NCBI GenBank assembly: GCA_964019055.1
Contig: OZ025223.1
Location: forward strand, 6,694,763-6,758,762
Reading direction: 5' to 3'
Length of the DNA stretch: 64,000 nt
DNA from: Anthopleura xanthogrammica
Taxonomy: Eukaryota > Cnidaria > Anthozoa > Actiniaria > Actiniidae
Below the pieces are notes generated by a model. It had not been told where the DNA came from. It was given only the letters and a program-made list of their open reading frames with translations, and did no database searches. Numbering within the stretch: the first letter of the stretch is position 1; the number at the start of each line of letters is the position of its first letter. Positions 1-11,405 of the stretch are shown here, in pieces. Made by a program: the position numbers and the translations under genes.

Positions 1-230
1 TCAAAACTAATCAGTTGGTACCTTTTATATTTTTGACTGACGGCAGTGAAAAACCCATTTCACAACATGCCGTTGGAATGTCTGGGTTCGAATACGTCAA
101 ACCGCAGTAAGGAGAATGAATTACAAACATACTTACTTTCCATTATAACTAAAAGCTGTCTGACGAATAGCTGCGGTACATTTGTTGTGAACTAAGGTGG
201 CGCATCTACAAAAAAATATTTTTCACTGTA

Positions 231-630
231 TTAGACCTTTTTAGCTTGGGCATATAGACCCTTTTCGACCATGGCGCCTATGACGTCAAACGAGAAGTCC
301 TAGAAAGTTCCGGATGTTATGAGTGATAATGATTGTGTTTTGAAATCCAGGGCATTCTAGTCCCGGATGCTGCTAGTGGAAATCATTGGGTTTCGACATC
401 CGGGACATTTTCATTCTCCTCGTTTGACGTCATAGACGCCATATTCGAAAAGGGTCTATTGTTTTGCCATTTCAGACCATGCGTCATTCTCTTGAATATG
501 ATTTCTTTGTTTAACGGTTGCACCTAATAAGACACATGAATATGGATACAACTCAAACAAAGAATCTAATTCTCAAGGGAATGACATGTGGTTTGAAATG
601 AAAAAAACTACCAGGCTAAAAGAGTCTTTC
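231..630. mobile_element. MITE of the TAGACC...GGTCTA type, interrupted by a second MITE
   Basis: The ends near 231 and 630 are imperfect inverted repeats (TTAGACCTTTTTAGC versus GCTAAAAGAGTCTTT). The interior matches uninterrupted relatives at 13453-13643 and 45188-45382 (shared CATTTCAGACCA, CATTCTCT, TTTGTTTGAGTTGTATCCAT). At 254 the match breaks off and resumes at 460, so an element was inserted into it. Confidence 0.75.
254..459. mobile_element. Foldback MITE nested inside the 231-630 MITE
   Basis: Inverted ends begin ATAGACCCTTTTCGA and continue through a copy of CTATGACGTCAAACGAG with its complement near 418-440. It sits between the two halves of another MITE and is therefore the younger insertion. 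Confidence 0.75.
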
Positions 631-742
631 TTAGTAACAAACATTAATCATAATCTGCTTTATCTGATTCTGATAACAAAAGTTTTCAAAGTGAAAAGGA
701 ACGGCTATGCAAGACGATGGTTTCCTTATAAACTTTATATAC

Positions 743-3700
743 CTTGCTTTGCTTGGGTCTTCAAATCCGATGTCCCAGACAAACACTTTACCCATCTGAT
801 TACCAGCAGCCATCAACTAAGCAAAAAAAAAAAAAACATTAGAATGTAGAACAACATCATGCACTTGTATAAGCCAGTTCAAAGTTTAAGAATCGTTTTC
901 AGTGCGCATGCGATTTTATCCCGAATTTCTCACCTTCTTTTGTTTAATTAAAAACAAAAGGTTTAAACAAAAGAAGGTGAGAAATTCGGGATAAAATCGC
1001 ATGCGCACTGAAAACGATTCTTAAACTTTGAACTGGCTTACAGAGCTAGCATCAAAACATCAAATAACTGAACTAGCATATTTAATACAGCTATTTCAAA
1101 AACGGTTGATGAATTTTTCGTTGCATCAGTGCTGTATGTTGCTTACCAAGCTTGAAATGTATTTATATACATACCGAGATTTACTCAGTAAAATTCTGTG
1201 TAATAAATTTTCGTTCGTTCACTTTTCCCAACCAATCACAATGCGCGTATCGCTTTTTCACGTGCGAGAAAAACGATACGTCCAATCAGAAGCCACGTAC
1301 GGCTTTTCTTCACGTGTGAGAAAAACGATACGTCCAATCAGAAGCCGGCAGCAACGGGCTCCACGCTCTTTCGTGTAAGACTTTCGACTAAACTAGAAAG
1401 TTTTTATTTCAAAACATGAATGAAACTATATTTTAGACGACAAAACCAAAGGGAAAATCGATGAATTACCTATAGTAAAGCGGAGAAAAAGCTGCCTGAG
1501 ATGTAAATCTATTGGAAAAGTTATTTAAAAGTACTGAAAACTTGAACAACAACAAGGAAAGTCAGCTTCAGTTGCTTTTGTAAGAAGACGACTTCAATTC
1601 GGTGAGACCTAAACTAGAAAGTTTGAGTTCAAAACATGGATGAAAATATAATTTAGACGACGAAACCAAAGAGAAAATCGATGAAATACCAATAGTAGAG
1701 CGGAGGAAAAGCTGACCGAGATGTAAATCTCGTGGAAAAGCTCTTAAAAATGTATTAAACAACAACGAGGAATTGAAAGGCAGCTTTGTCGTGTAAGAAG
1801 GCGACAGAAACTTCGGTAAGCTTTCGCAATCATTTTTAGTGTAAACTAAAAGTCTAGAAGTTGAAAAGATTAAACTTAGAAACCGAATTAGAATTTAATA
1901 AGAATAAGTTTTTATTATGCTTGTAAAACAGCGTTGTAAAATAAAGAATAAGCCACTTCACGGTTTCGTCCGCCATCTTGAAATTGGGGCAAACGCGGCA
2001 AAATATATAGAAATCTGGATCACTTTGACTTTCCGTAACTTCGCTCATTTTTAATGGATTTTCAAAATTTAAACTTCAATTATCAGCAGCCATGTACACC
2101 AGTTGTCGGACTGAAAATAAAACCAATGTAGGTCTTTTAACTAGTTTTGCGACTCATCATATTTTTACAATTTTTTCATATTCACGTGCCCATCGTTTTA
2201 TTATGAAAACAAACATCTTATTTTCTCAATTTAAAGCTTTCCATTTTCCATCATATTTAGAGGTATAAGTAACAAAGAAAATATCTTTTCAAAAAAGTTT
2301 AAATCTTAAAAATCCATTAAGATTGAGCGGAGTTACGGGAAGTCAAAGTGATCCAGATTTCTATATATTTTGCCGCGTTTGCCCCAATTTCAAGATGGCG
2401 GACGAAACCGTGAAGTGGCTTATTATTGCAATATAATTTTTAGTTTGGAAACTGAGCTTTGTTTACAAACTTTGTAAACTAAAATAGTCTCTAATTCAAA
2501 CCAAATTGAAAATCTCGGTATGAATATAATAAAAAGAAAACACCATGGAAAGTGCTTTGTACAGTTTTTATTCACTCGTTGTTTCGTATCATAAAACTCA
2601 CGCGCTCGAAGACTCGCTTGTTCGTTTTATGATACTTCACAACTCGTGAATAAAAACCGTACGCGCGCACTTTCCATGAAGTAATCTCTATATATTGGAT
2701 GGATTCACATTACCCATAGCGCATTTTGGGGTTGGCATGCAATGTGCAACATGCAACAAAATATTCGCCAACCTTTCTTGAAATATCTGTATTAGATGTG
2801 CTAGTTATTAGATATTTTGATGGTAGTTTTAGCCCTCCGAATTGAGCTGCATTCCGGCGTGCTGCAAGGGGTTGATAACTGGATGGTAGGAGCAATAGAC
2901 CTCTTGCAGCCCAATTTGGAAGACTAAACGAAAGGATTTCTATTTCCTGAAAAATGGAAACCCATTGTTTTGCCCTCCAAATTGAGCTTCATTCTGACGT
3001 GCTACAAGGGGTCTATACAATCGTTTTGCATGAGAAAGAATTCAGTTCCTGATAGGAAAGGAATTCTATTGTTCTTCCACCTCTATAATTATTAAATAAA
3101 ATGAATAAACTTATGACTTTAATATTTTTTATAAGATATTTAAAAAGAATAATCTTACTCTTTGTTCGTAATCCAGTGAAAATCTCATGTACCAGATATC
3201 ACACTGATGAAAATCAAATCTGTTGTCACAAAGAGAAGAATTCAGCATTAAAAAAAATATGATTGAAACAAGACCTGAAACACTCTAAACACTGAAGCTG
3301 GGGTGCTAACCATTTAACCAATCCCTCCCATTGGAACAGCAAGCGATTTTCTACACGCGTCTACCGGAAGGTACAAAAAGAGCGGGAAACTTGGATTTCC
3401 AACAAATGGCACACGCGTCTACCAGAAGGACCGAAAAGAGCGGGAAACTTGGACTTCCAACAAATGGTACACGCGTCTACCAGAAGGACCGAAAAGAGCG
3501 GGAAACTTGGACTTCCAACAAATGGTACACGCGTCTACCAGAAGGACCGAAAAGAGCGGGAAACTTGGACTTCCGGCAGTTGGTACACGCATCTACCGTA
3601 AGAACCGGAAAAAGCGGGAAAAGTGGATTACCTCAATCAGAAGACCGAGTTTTACGGAACTTTCCGGTGACAGATACCATTTTTTCCCAACTGGAATTTC

Positions 3701-6700
3701 CCATCTCTCGTTAAATGTTAAGCACCCCAGTACTTCAGTTACATTTTTACGTGTATAAGAATGTATAGGCAACAAACCTGTGAAGAACTTCAACACCATG
3801 ATCACTGTTGCCTGTCTGTTGATAAAACAACATAGCATTATCAATATTGTTTGTACGTTATTTTGTAGTTTTTAAGTTGATGAGACTAGACTAGCAATGC
3901 TTAAGAGTGATTGACCCAGGAGACTGACACATTTTACTCGTCCTCTTAAACATTTCTTAGGAAATCTCATAGGGCAAACCAAATTAAAATGAGTTTTTAC
4001 AGGGGTTTAGGGGGCTTTCATTTATTACTGTATGGGGGGGGGGGGGTTGGCAATATTGGGGGGTCACATTATTATCGGAAGCTATATGGGGGGGGGGGGG
4101 TTGTTCCTAGTTGTAAGCAGCAATGCAGCATTATAGGGGTTTAGTAATAAACTGGGCGAAATATAGGGGGGTTATGATAATTTTGCCAACCAGGAGGAGG
4201 GGGGTTTGGGTAATATTTGGAAAAGACAACAGATAATTTTGCCGCCCCACCACCAATAAATGAATAAATGAAAGCCCCCTTATTGGTGTCGTAAGAGTCA
4301 AAGGGTTAATATATTAGTAAAAAATATTACCTTTTGTAAGATATGTTCTAATTTTCCATCTGGCTTCCAGCAAACAACACAGTTTTCACATGACTACAAT
4401 ATATTCAAAAGGATGACGTCAGTTTTGCTAATTTTCTCGATTCTGATTGACTAACATTTTTTCTCAGATCAGCTGGAAGCACTTCTAGAATTATCAAAAT
4501 GATATGGAGGGTTAGAGTGCAGACACTTGAACCATGAACACTTCAAGGTTTTTTTAAACATTTTTCATAACTATCCAATCAGCACTCTCCATAGAAAAAG
4601 GGATCAAACATTTTTTTAGGCCTCATCCAATCACAACAAACGGCATAATTTATATGATTTAGCAGTTCATTACTTCACATGAGGAAGTTAAAAATAAACT
4701 TCTAAAGATTTTCCGTTTGTATGGAGAGCGCTGATTGGATAGTTATGAAAAAAAATGTCAAAAAAATCTTGAGGTGTTCATTGTTCAAGTGTATACACTG
4801 TAAATTACCTTGGAAAGCACTAGGTCTCCAAGCCATCGAACACAATCTACATAATTGCGGTGAATGTCTCGCGTGGTAAAGTTTGGGTAATGTACATGAG
4901 CTGTCTTGAATGGTCTGTTTTAGAGTATGTAAAAACAAAAATATCAGTTTTGAGTATTACAGCACGATGTGAATGTCTAATGCATTTCAATCATATATCA
5001 CATTTTTGTCCATTGGAATGCCCTCAGTTTTAGTTTATAGCCTTGTACTCTTTCCCAAATCAGGGCTCGACACTAACATAATCTACTAGTCTCAGACTAG
5101 TGAAGGTTTGCTGTGGACTAGTGGGAAAAAGACCTTGGGACTAGTGATTATCCACAGTGACTAGCCCAAGGACTAGTACCTAAAAAAGTTAGTGTTGAGC
5201 CCTGCCAAATGTATTAATAACGGGTTAGCAATGCCCACATTTAAGAAATTATTAATAGGAAAACATTATATGTACATTCAATAGATACATAACGATGTAT
5301 GTACAAAGCATCAGTAAGGTTATGCAATCAAACTTCTCTTGGCTTTAGAACTAACACAAAATAATCATTTTAGCAATTATCAAATATCTATTAAATAAGT
5401 CTTTTATATCTCACTTTTTACTTGTGCTTGGATCAAAGGTATAAGAGTTTTTACAAGCCTGTTGAAAGATATTTAAGAAAATTAAACAATCAAGGAACAG
5501 GGCCATAGCTAAGGGAGGGGTGCAGGGGGCTCAGCCCCCCACCCTCACCCCCACCCAATAATTTTGTCAGTTAATGCAGGCCTTTAGTAGGGGGAGACTC
5601 CTGGGGGCCCAGTCCCCCCAGTATTTTTGACCTTGTTACAGCCCTGTAACACAAGGCATTGCTCATATACATTTCATGATTATCACCGTTAAGGTTCATT
5701 TCTGAGCTTTTCATTTCTGTGACCTACCGACTCCAGACATCTGGAGTTTTGGCTCCTGTCATTCAGAGTTCATCCCGACCGTGAGTAATCAAATGTGAAA
5801 ATGGTAGTTTAATCACAGGAATTTCCTTATTGCTTGACCGGAATGAACTAGACCCGTAGTAAATTTGATTGATGGATGCCAAAATGTCAGAAGTCTGGAG
5901 TCTGTTGGGTTGCAGAAATATGAAAAGCACTGTAAGTACTACGTACATGTATACAGTATATTTATTTTGTATTTACAGTAGGCATCATTGAGGTTTACAG
6001 TATCTAGATAGTCACGGATGGTGTAAACAAACCTCTTTAATTTTATCTGTTTCCAAGTTCCAGATTTTTAATGAGTGATCCATTCCACATGAAATAAGTT
6101 TTGTTCCAAGTATATCCAAATCCTGTAAAAAGAGTAGTTCTTTAGTATTTAAATGAACACCAGATTCCAGCTCAGGCCCATAGCTAGGATTGGTTTGACA
6201 GTTTGAACAACCTCCCCCCTCTCCCTTCCTTACCCCTTTCATTCACAAATTTCTGCGAGAGAAGCTGGATGCATAAAAAATTTAATGAAATGTGATAAAA
6301 TGTTTATCAAAATTCAGAAAAATGAACCATCCCTTTTAAGGCCCTTGCAATGTTTCTGCTGCTCAATCTAAAGCTACAGTTATAAGAGCTACAAAATTGC
6401 TCAACTTCTCTTGCAACATTGCTGTGAAATGGGTTGATAAGGGATGCTGTGCGTTTTTCCTCCCGAGCATAATTTGCTGCAAGTTGTGTGACTATCAGCT
6501 AGTAACCAATCATGAGCACCAGGGAAGCCATTCAGTGGCTCCTTCCGCAGGCTAGAAACCAACTTGCTGTGATACATGTTTGCTTTGGAGTGGTAATATA
6601 TGCAACATCAGAAAATTTTGTTGCAAAAATTACAACACCCTTCTACTTTCTGCAACAGACGTTTCCAACTAATCCTTTTCAGCCTTGCAGCACCATTAGC

Positions 6701-8314
6701 CTCAAGGTCAAGGTCATTCAGGACAATTAATGTTTTGGTTCTCACACTTCCAACTCCAATTCCAATTTATGGCAGATGAATGAGAAGGAATTGTCAGGGA
6801 TTGGGGGTGGTGGGATATTCGAGGAGGGTCATTAAAAAAATAGGGCTCATAACATGTATGGGAGCCATGATATCTGAGCATACATGAGCATACAATTCTG
6901 TGGAACTATGCGCAGTAGAAGACAGAAATGTTGATTCTTGCACAATATAAGTTAATAAATTATTATTATTATTAACTGCAAGATGTCAGAACCAGAGTGT
7001 TGTGACCTGAATGACCTTCACCTTGAGGCTAATTAAAAATTGTGTGACCAGACTTTAACAAGGTTTTTTACTTCAGGACTTACTACACTTAATACTTCAT
7101 CTCTGTGACCATCGACACCACCAAACACAGCCACTAATGCATCTGTTTTGATGTTCCACATCCTTAAACCATGGTCTGGAAATAAAATATTTTATAGTAT
7201 TTTATGAGATATATCTTGATACTGTATGACCACATCCAGGATGCAATACAGAGATTTCTTTGAATTGATAATTCTTGATCAATAAATGTATAATATAACA
7301 CTAAAAACCACATAAGTAATGTAGCACAAGAAAACACTTCTTATGGATAAACATACCTTTACTGCCCGAAAGCAAGAGATGTGGATCAACAGGATGAAAT
7401 TTGAGATCATTGATTGCTCCACCATGACCAATATAATGCTGTAACAAGATGTAAAGTTTCCATTATCATTACTATAATTTATACCAATGATGATGATGAT
7501 GACGATGATACATAATGGTGATAATGATGATGATGGTGGTGGTGAGGATACATGATGATGATGATGATACATGATAATGATGATGATGCATGATGATGAT
7601 GCATGATGATGATGATGATGCATGAAGTTGATGGTGATAGTGATGATGATGGTGATGATGACGATGATGACGGTGATTCAAATAACCAGACAACCAAATA
7701 AGTCATGTTCAAAACTAAGAAAACTCTCTAGAGTGTAACTACAACTGTAATAGTGCTTAGTGTTTAGTTGCTGGAATCATACATGTAGAGGACCCTTCCG
7801 TAAACCACATATGTGATGTTGGCATCCTCAATAAAGATGTTTATTAAGTACAACATACAGTACATACCTTGATGCACTTCATACTAATTGGACTGCAAAA
7901 GAAGTTATTAAATTAATGGCAGAAAATGGACTGTTTTCAAGTTTGCCAATTAAAAATGATGTGGGAATCAAGGGTGGCATATACATGTAGGGTAGTGCAC
8001 TCCCCTCACACTCTCTCTATTTGAAACATGCATGTAATTGAAATTGTAATTGAAATGGAATTTAGTTGGAAACTCAACTTCTATAAATTCCAATAGCCCA
8101 CTTTCGATATTCTGGTTGAGTGATCACACACAAAGAAATTCAAGCAAGGCTCCTGGGAAACAATGGAGTAACTTAATATATTCTTTGTTTCCCCAGAGCC
8201 TCGATCATCCTGAATTGCTTTGTGCATGATCACTCAACCAGAATATCGAAAGTGGGCTATTGGAATTTATAGAAGTTGAGTTTTGTGGAGGTAGGAAAAC
8301 CAGAGAACCTGGAG

Positions 8315-8346
<32 letters not shown>

Positions 8347-11019
8347 AAAAACAGGAGAGAACAAGCAACTCTACTCATGTACAACACTGAGTCCAGGGAT
8401 CAAACCTGGGTAATCTTGGTGAGAGGCAAGAGCTCTCACCACTACATACAGGGTCCCCACAAGAGGACTTCTTCATATTACACGAAAAATTGTTCAAAGG
8501 ACATATTTTCAGTATTATTGAATATTAATAAGAGAAAATGTTAAATAGTTTGATGTGTTACCTTATAAACCTTATTATAGCTTTTGCACCAGCTACTGCT
8601 ATGAGAAGTTCACCAGTGTTAGGATTGCAAGTCCAGGCACAAGAATAAAAACTTTCTTCAGGCTTAACTGATGTAAGGAAATAACATTTAACAAACAAAT
8701 CTATTGCAGTGCATCACAAAGTATGACCATATTGAAGGTATTTGCATACTGTTATGCACTGGCTTTTTGTATGTTAACTGACACATTTCAATGTGAAGCT
8801 GGTTAGTTTAACCAAACACAGCCTGTAAGGTATGTAAAAGCTTGTTTGGCAGCAAAACAGTTAAAAAATTGTGCATAGAAGTATGGGAATACATTAAATG
8901 TGGTCATACTTTTGTGCATTGTGCTGTAAGACAACACTATGCTTCCTATTCGTTAAAAATTAAACATTAAAATTTGATGACAATGCCTACAAATAGACCT
9001 TTTTGAATTCATACAATATCGCTGTTTTGCTTGATTAGCCTCATTTTAGCGTCAGAATATTCACAAATACCAACGGTAAAGTAAAGAATGCAAAACTTCA
9101 ACAATACAAACACTTTGAAATTCCTCCTACATTCAATGGAACACATGAATATTCTACATCAACTCGATGCTAACACTGAGCAACAGAGAACTCAAAACTG
9201 GTGTATGCAGTGTAGACAAAATTTCAAAAGGATACGTCAGCATCAACATATGCCTGAATGAGTTTTATTGCTCCTTTTTCTTCACACTGATAGATGGTGA
9301 GCTGAAAAATCAAGAATGTGCTTGTAAGTGATTAGCAAAGTTGCCTTACTCAGGGCTCAAAATAACGGACAGTCATACGCCAGTCAAGATGTCCAGCGTA
9401 TGATATTTTATTTTTTTCCAAATATGACCGGTCAACATGACCGTTCAAAACCATATTTGACCGGTCAAGTACCAAATTTGGCCGGACATTGACCGTTGAC
9501 CTGCCGTTATTTTGAGCCCTGTTACTTTTTATTTGTAGTATACTTTATTTGGACACATCAGGCTGGTATGTAATGGTATACCCTTGACGCTCAAACCCCA
9601 TTTCAAAACAAATGTGGTCAGTTGATCAGTACTTAGCAATGAAAACAATGGTAAACTTACTATTTCGTTGACTGATATTAAATAGATCATGGAAAAGAAT
9701 ACATTTTATCATTTTTACATAACAAGTATAATTTATTTTGCTAAAGTGTGAAACTGCAGTCGGTATAGACCTGGTGCACTCACCCTATTACTCCCAGCTG
9801 TAGCAAAGATATGGGTATCAGAATCTTCATCTTTAACAAAATAGTTAAACTGGACAGAGAATAATGGCTGTTTATGATCTTCCTAAATTAACAAAGAAAA
9901 AGAAATAAAATGGTGAGTATTACATTTGCATTTCACATGTAAGTTTGAAGTTCGTCAACAAAGTTCGTTATGAAATCCGAAGTACCACTTGAACTTCGGA
10001 ACTTCCAAATGAACTTCAGAATCTACCATCAAAAGCTATGTGAAACACACTGTAAATATAGAATATTTGGCCCACAGCCCCTGGTTAATTTTTCATAACA
10101 AGCATTGACTGACCAAATTTGGAAAGAAACGTCATTACCGTAGTCCAATAATTTTTTTAGTTAATGGACTATTGACGTCATTATAGCTTTAGTTTATAGT
10201 TTTGCAAACTTATCTGAAACCGAGTTTACTTTGAAAATATTTTGAATAAATAATAAAACAATTATTGGATTCCGCTATCCTGATATGTAAAATTATACAT
10301 AGCTTGAAGAGTGGCTTCGGCAGATAACACTCTCCTCATTATGCATAATTTTTCATATCATACTCAGCTTCGGTCAATAATTGCTAATTATTCACCGAAG
10401 ACAAAGTGAATATCATCTCATAATCACTGGTCGCTCGACCAATGAGTTTGAAAACTCTTTATTCAAGTCTGCAATTTTATTTTGTAATTGATTTGAACAA
10501 ATGCATTCATGGGCATGGGAATGTGCCTAGGGGAAGGGCATACTGGCATATTTAAGAACAGAACCATCAGTGGTTGTAGCAAAAAAAGAGTTGCACAAGA
10601 TATAAGTGTAATGTAAGCTCTACACCAGGATCACTTGTACATGTACACTTTCTGCTGCTTTTCCTGTAGCTTAAATTTCAGCCACAGATCCCAAAACGAA
10701 ACTAGTGTCGAATGAAAACATCAGATTTTAACTCAAACATGGATACCTTTAGAAAATTAGAGCATCTGAACGCAATGTTTTTCTTCTTCTTCTTTCTCTT
10801 CCCACGTGGATGATTCCTTTTGATGTTTACAGTCGAAGACGTCGTGGTTGAACTTGTAGAATTAGAACTACTAATCGTAGAATCATTATCACTGTCTCCT
10901 TCGTCGACCTTCGTGTCTTTAGAATCTTTGTCGTCTTCTATATCAAGAAAACTACTTTCTGCTGTTTTCTGTTCCTCGTTGGTCTCAATACAAAGTCTTT
11001 TTGCTTCTTTGGTCGCCAT
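743..11019 (-). CDS. EED: EED, Polycomb repressive complex 2 WD40 subunit (3' end outside window)
   Basis: EED is the nuclear WD40 propeller of PRC2; it reads H3K27me3 and activates the EZH1/2 methyltransferase. I joined 14 exons in phase on the minus strand: 11019-10747, 9882-9784, 9301-9236, 8662-8562, 7892-7868, 7438-7357, 7175-7084, 6122-6033, 5458-5415, 4914-4809, 4393-4331, 3815-3778, 3219-3159 and 816-743, giving about 404 codons; human EED has 441 residues. Exon 1 is an acidic, Ser/Thr-rich tail ending in a Lys-rich stretch. Later exons show [39 protein letters not shown] and [11 protein letters not shown], close to vertebrate EED. Trimethyl-lysine cage residues look kept: Phe in QPLFSVQF, Tyr in SFYSCAW, Trp-Tyr in DIWYMRF. 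The last roughly 40 residues are missing, presumably left of base 1. Exons of 25, 38 and 44 bp are microexons; introns are full of MITEs. The start is the only upstream ATG in exon 1. Confidence 0.95.
870..1040. repeat. Perfect 76-bp-arm palindrome
   Basis: Bases 870-945 and 965-1040 are exact reverse complements by direct reading, with a 19-bp spacer. No mismatch was found, which points to a young foldback element or active sequence homogenisation. It lies in the large EED intron between the exons at 816 and 3159. Confidence 0.9.
1225..1365. repeat. Short tandem direct repeat (about 60 bp, two copies)
   Basis: The segment containing GAGAAAAACGATACGTCC followed by AATCAGAAGCC occurs twice in succession. 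It is non-coding and lies within an EED intron. Confidence 0.7.
1382..1830. repeat. Diverged direct duplication, about 220-bp unit
   Basis: Two adjacent copies, roughly 1382-1600 and 1607-1805, share the order CTAAACTAGAAAGTTT, TTTAGACGAC, GAAAATCGATGAA, GAGATGTAAATCT and AACAACAA. No convincing coding frame. Confidence 0.7.
1947..2424. repeat. Foldback element with about 100-bp arms
   Basis: Bases 1947-2050 are reverse complementary to 2322-2424 with few mismatches (for example CGTCCGCCATCTTGAAATTG against its complement). The 270-bp interior has no ORF of note. Likely a non-autonomous foldback transposon in an EED intron. Confidence 0.8.
2544..2680. repeat. Imperfect palindrome
   Basis: CATGGAAAGTG near 2544 is mirrored by CACTTTCCATG ending near 2679, with matching TTTTATTCACTCG and CGTATCATAAAAC segments inside. 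MITE-like and non-coding. Confidence 0.7.
3298..3730. mobile_element. CTGGGGTGC-ended MITE carrying a 58-bp minisatellite
   Basis: The ends CTGGGGTGC (3298) and GCACCCCAG (3730) are inverted repeats shared with the copy at 29209-29437. Inside, a unit starting ACACGCG recurs at 3353, 3411, 3469, 3527 and 3585, exactly 58 bp apart. The copy at 29209 holds a single unit, so the array grew inside this element. Confidence 0.85.
4514..4801. mobile_element. Foldback MITE adjoining an EED splice donor
   Basis: Long imperfect terminal inverted repeats (CACTTGAACCATGAACAC on the left; its complement on the right), with internal matches such as ATCCAATCAGCACTCTCCAT. A related copy lies at 46048-46352. 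The right end is 7 bp from the 5' splice site of the EED exon 4809-4914. Confidence 0.85.
5061..5204. mobile_element. CAGGG...CCCTG MITE, 144 bp
   Basis: Terminal inverted repeats CAGGGCTCGACACTAAC / GTTAGTGTTGAGCCCTG. Flanked by the direct repeat CCAAAT (5055-5060 and 5205-5210). The interior contains many ACTAGT-like segments. Confidence 0.85.
5498..5646. mobile_element. Possible CAGGG...CCCTG element, no clear target duplication
   Basis: Starts CAGGGCCATAGC and ends ACAGCCCTG, with a G-rich then C-rich interior as in related elements. The flanks do not match each other, so this is only a candidate. Confidence 0.45.
5704..5945. mobile_element. Foldback MITE related to 18592-18840
   Basis: Ends resemble GCACTTTTCATATTTCTG, with internal CCAGACATCT and TTTCCTTATTG segments shared with the element at 18592-18840. 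Arms are diverged inverted repeats. Confidence 0.65.
7484..7677. repeat. (ATG)n-rich microsatellite
   Basis: Degenerate ATG/GTG trinucleotide repeat in the EED intron between the exons 7357-7438 and 7868-7892. It creates His- and Ser-rich open frames on the minus strand that are not genes. Confidence 0.9.
8073..8280. mobile_element. Foldback MITE in an EED intron
   Basis: Bases from 8073 (CTCAACTTCTATAAATTCC) mirror those ending at 8280 with at least 57 near-perfect bases per arm; the arms meet near AATATATTC. Confidence 0.85.
8319..8455 (-). mobile_element. tRNA-derived SINE-like copy
   Basis: On the minus strand, GCTCTTGCCTCTCACC is followed by GGTTTGATCCC, close to a tRNA B box (GGTTCGANTCC), then by a tail ending in T and G runs. 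A second copy with the same order lies at 18060-18185. Known invertebrate SINEs have this form; the exact family was not determined. Confidence 0.55.
9036..9178. mobile_element. TTAGCCTC-ended MITE
   Basis: Interior ACAAATACCAACGGTAAAG and ACACATGAATATTCTACA match the copy at 22557-22780. The inverted ends are degraded here. Confidence 0.65.
9351..9521. mobile_element. CAGGG...CCCTG MITE, 171 bp
   Basis: Terminal inverted repeats CAGGGCTCAAAATAACGG / CCGTTATTTTGAGCCCTG, flanked by TTACT (9346-9350 and 9522-9526). The interior has several ACCGGTCAA segments. A close relative sits at 52624-52810. Confidence 0.9.
10255..10400. repeat. Inverted-repeat element related to 30500-30655
   Basis: AACAATTATTGGATT near the left end is mirrored by AATAATTGC near the right; both loci contain GGCTTCGGCAGATAACAC. 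Non-coding; within the first EED intron. Confidence 0.55.
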
Positions 11020-11405
11020 TATTCGATGTTTGTCTGTCTGTCAAAAAACGCGCCAAGGCATCCCAGATGGGTAGCCGAGCCTTTCGTCATAAGAGTCCGC
11101 CTGGTACCGGGTGCTGTCGGATGCCCGTGGGGGGAGGGGAGACAGCAGGAATACAGGATTTTCTTTTTACTTATTTGGTTTTTAGCTTTCACTATTTCGA
11201 CATTTTTTTAAGATCATTAACATTTTTTACAGGCTGGTTCACCGTACTTTTCTAAGAGACTTTTTCTAGAATTTTATATTCATCAAAATAATACAGGTAA
11301 CACAGGTATCCCAAAACCTACTGTCACCAAATCACATGATGCTCTCGTGTCGTGCTGTTTGACACATCGATCCACTTCAGCTCTTCAGCTGTGAAATCTT
11401 CGAAG
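11020..11405. promoter_or_regulatory. Shared EED / ASAH1 divergent intergenic region
   Basis: The EED start codon (11019, minus) and the ASAH1 start codon (11406, plus) are 386 bp apart on opposite strands, so both promoters must overlap or share this space. No TATA box in a convincing position was seen. Transcription start sites cannot be placed from sequence alone. Confidence 0.55.

Larger units (their letters stand above)
1..742. other. Last visible EED intron, filled by nested MITEs
   Basis: No coding exon seen. The final EED codons (about 40 residues after the exon ending at 743) were not found here and should lie left of the window. The stretch holds the nested elements at 231-630. Confidence 0.6.

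Noticed and set aside
3331..3758. Overlapping repetitive ORFs of 127 and 83 residues
   Set aside because: The 58-bp unit is not a multiple of three, so the same DNA is read in different frames in each unit; a real protein repeat would keep phase.
7279..7712. His-rich and Ser-rich open frames on the minus strand
   Set aside because: They are translations of the ATG/GTG microsatellite in an EED intron and overlap each other in all three frames.
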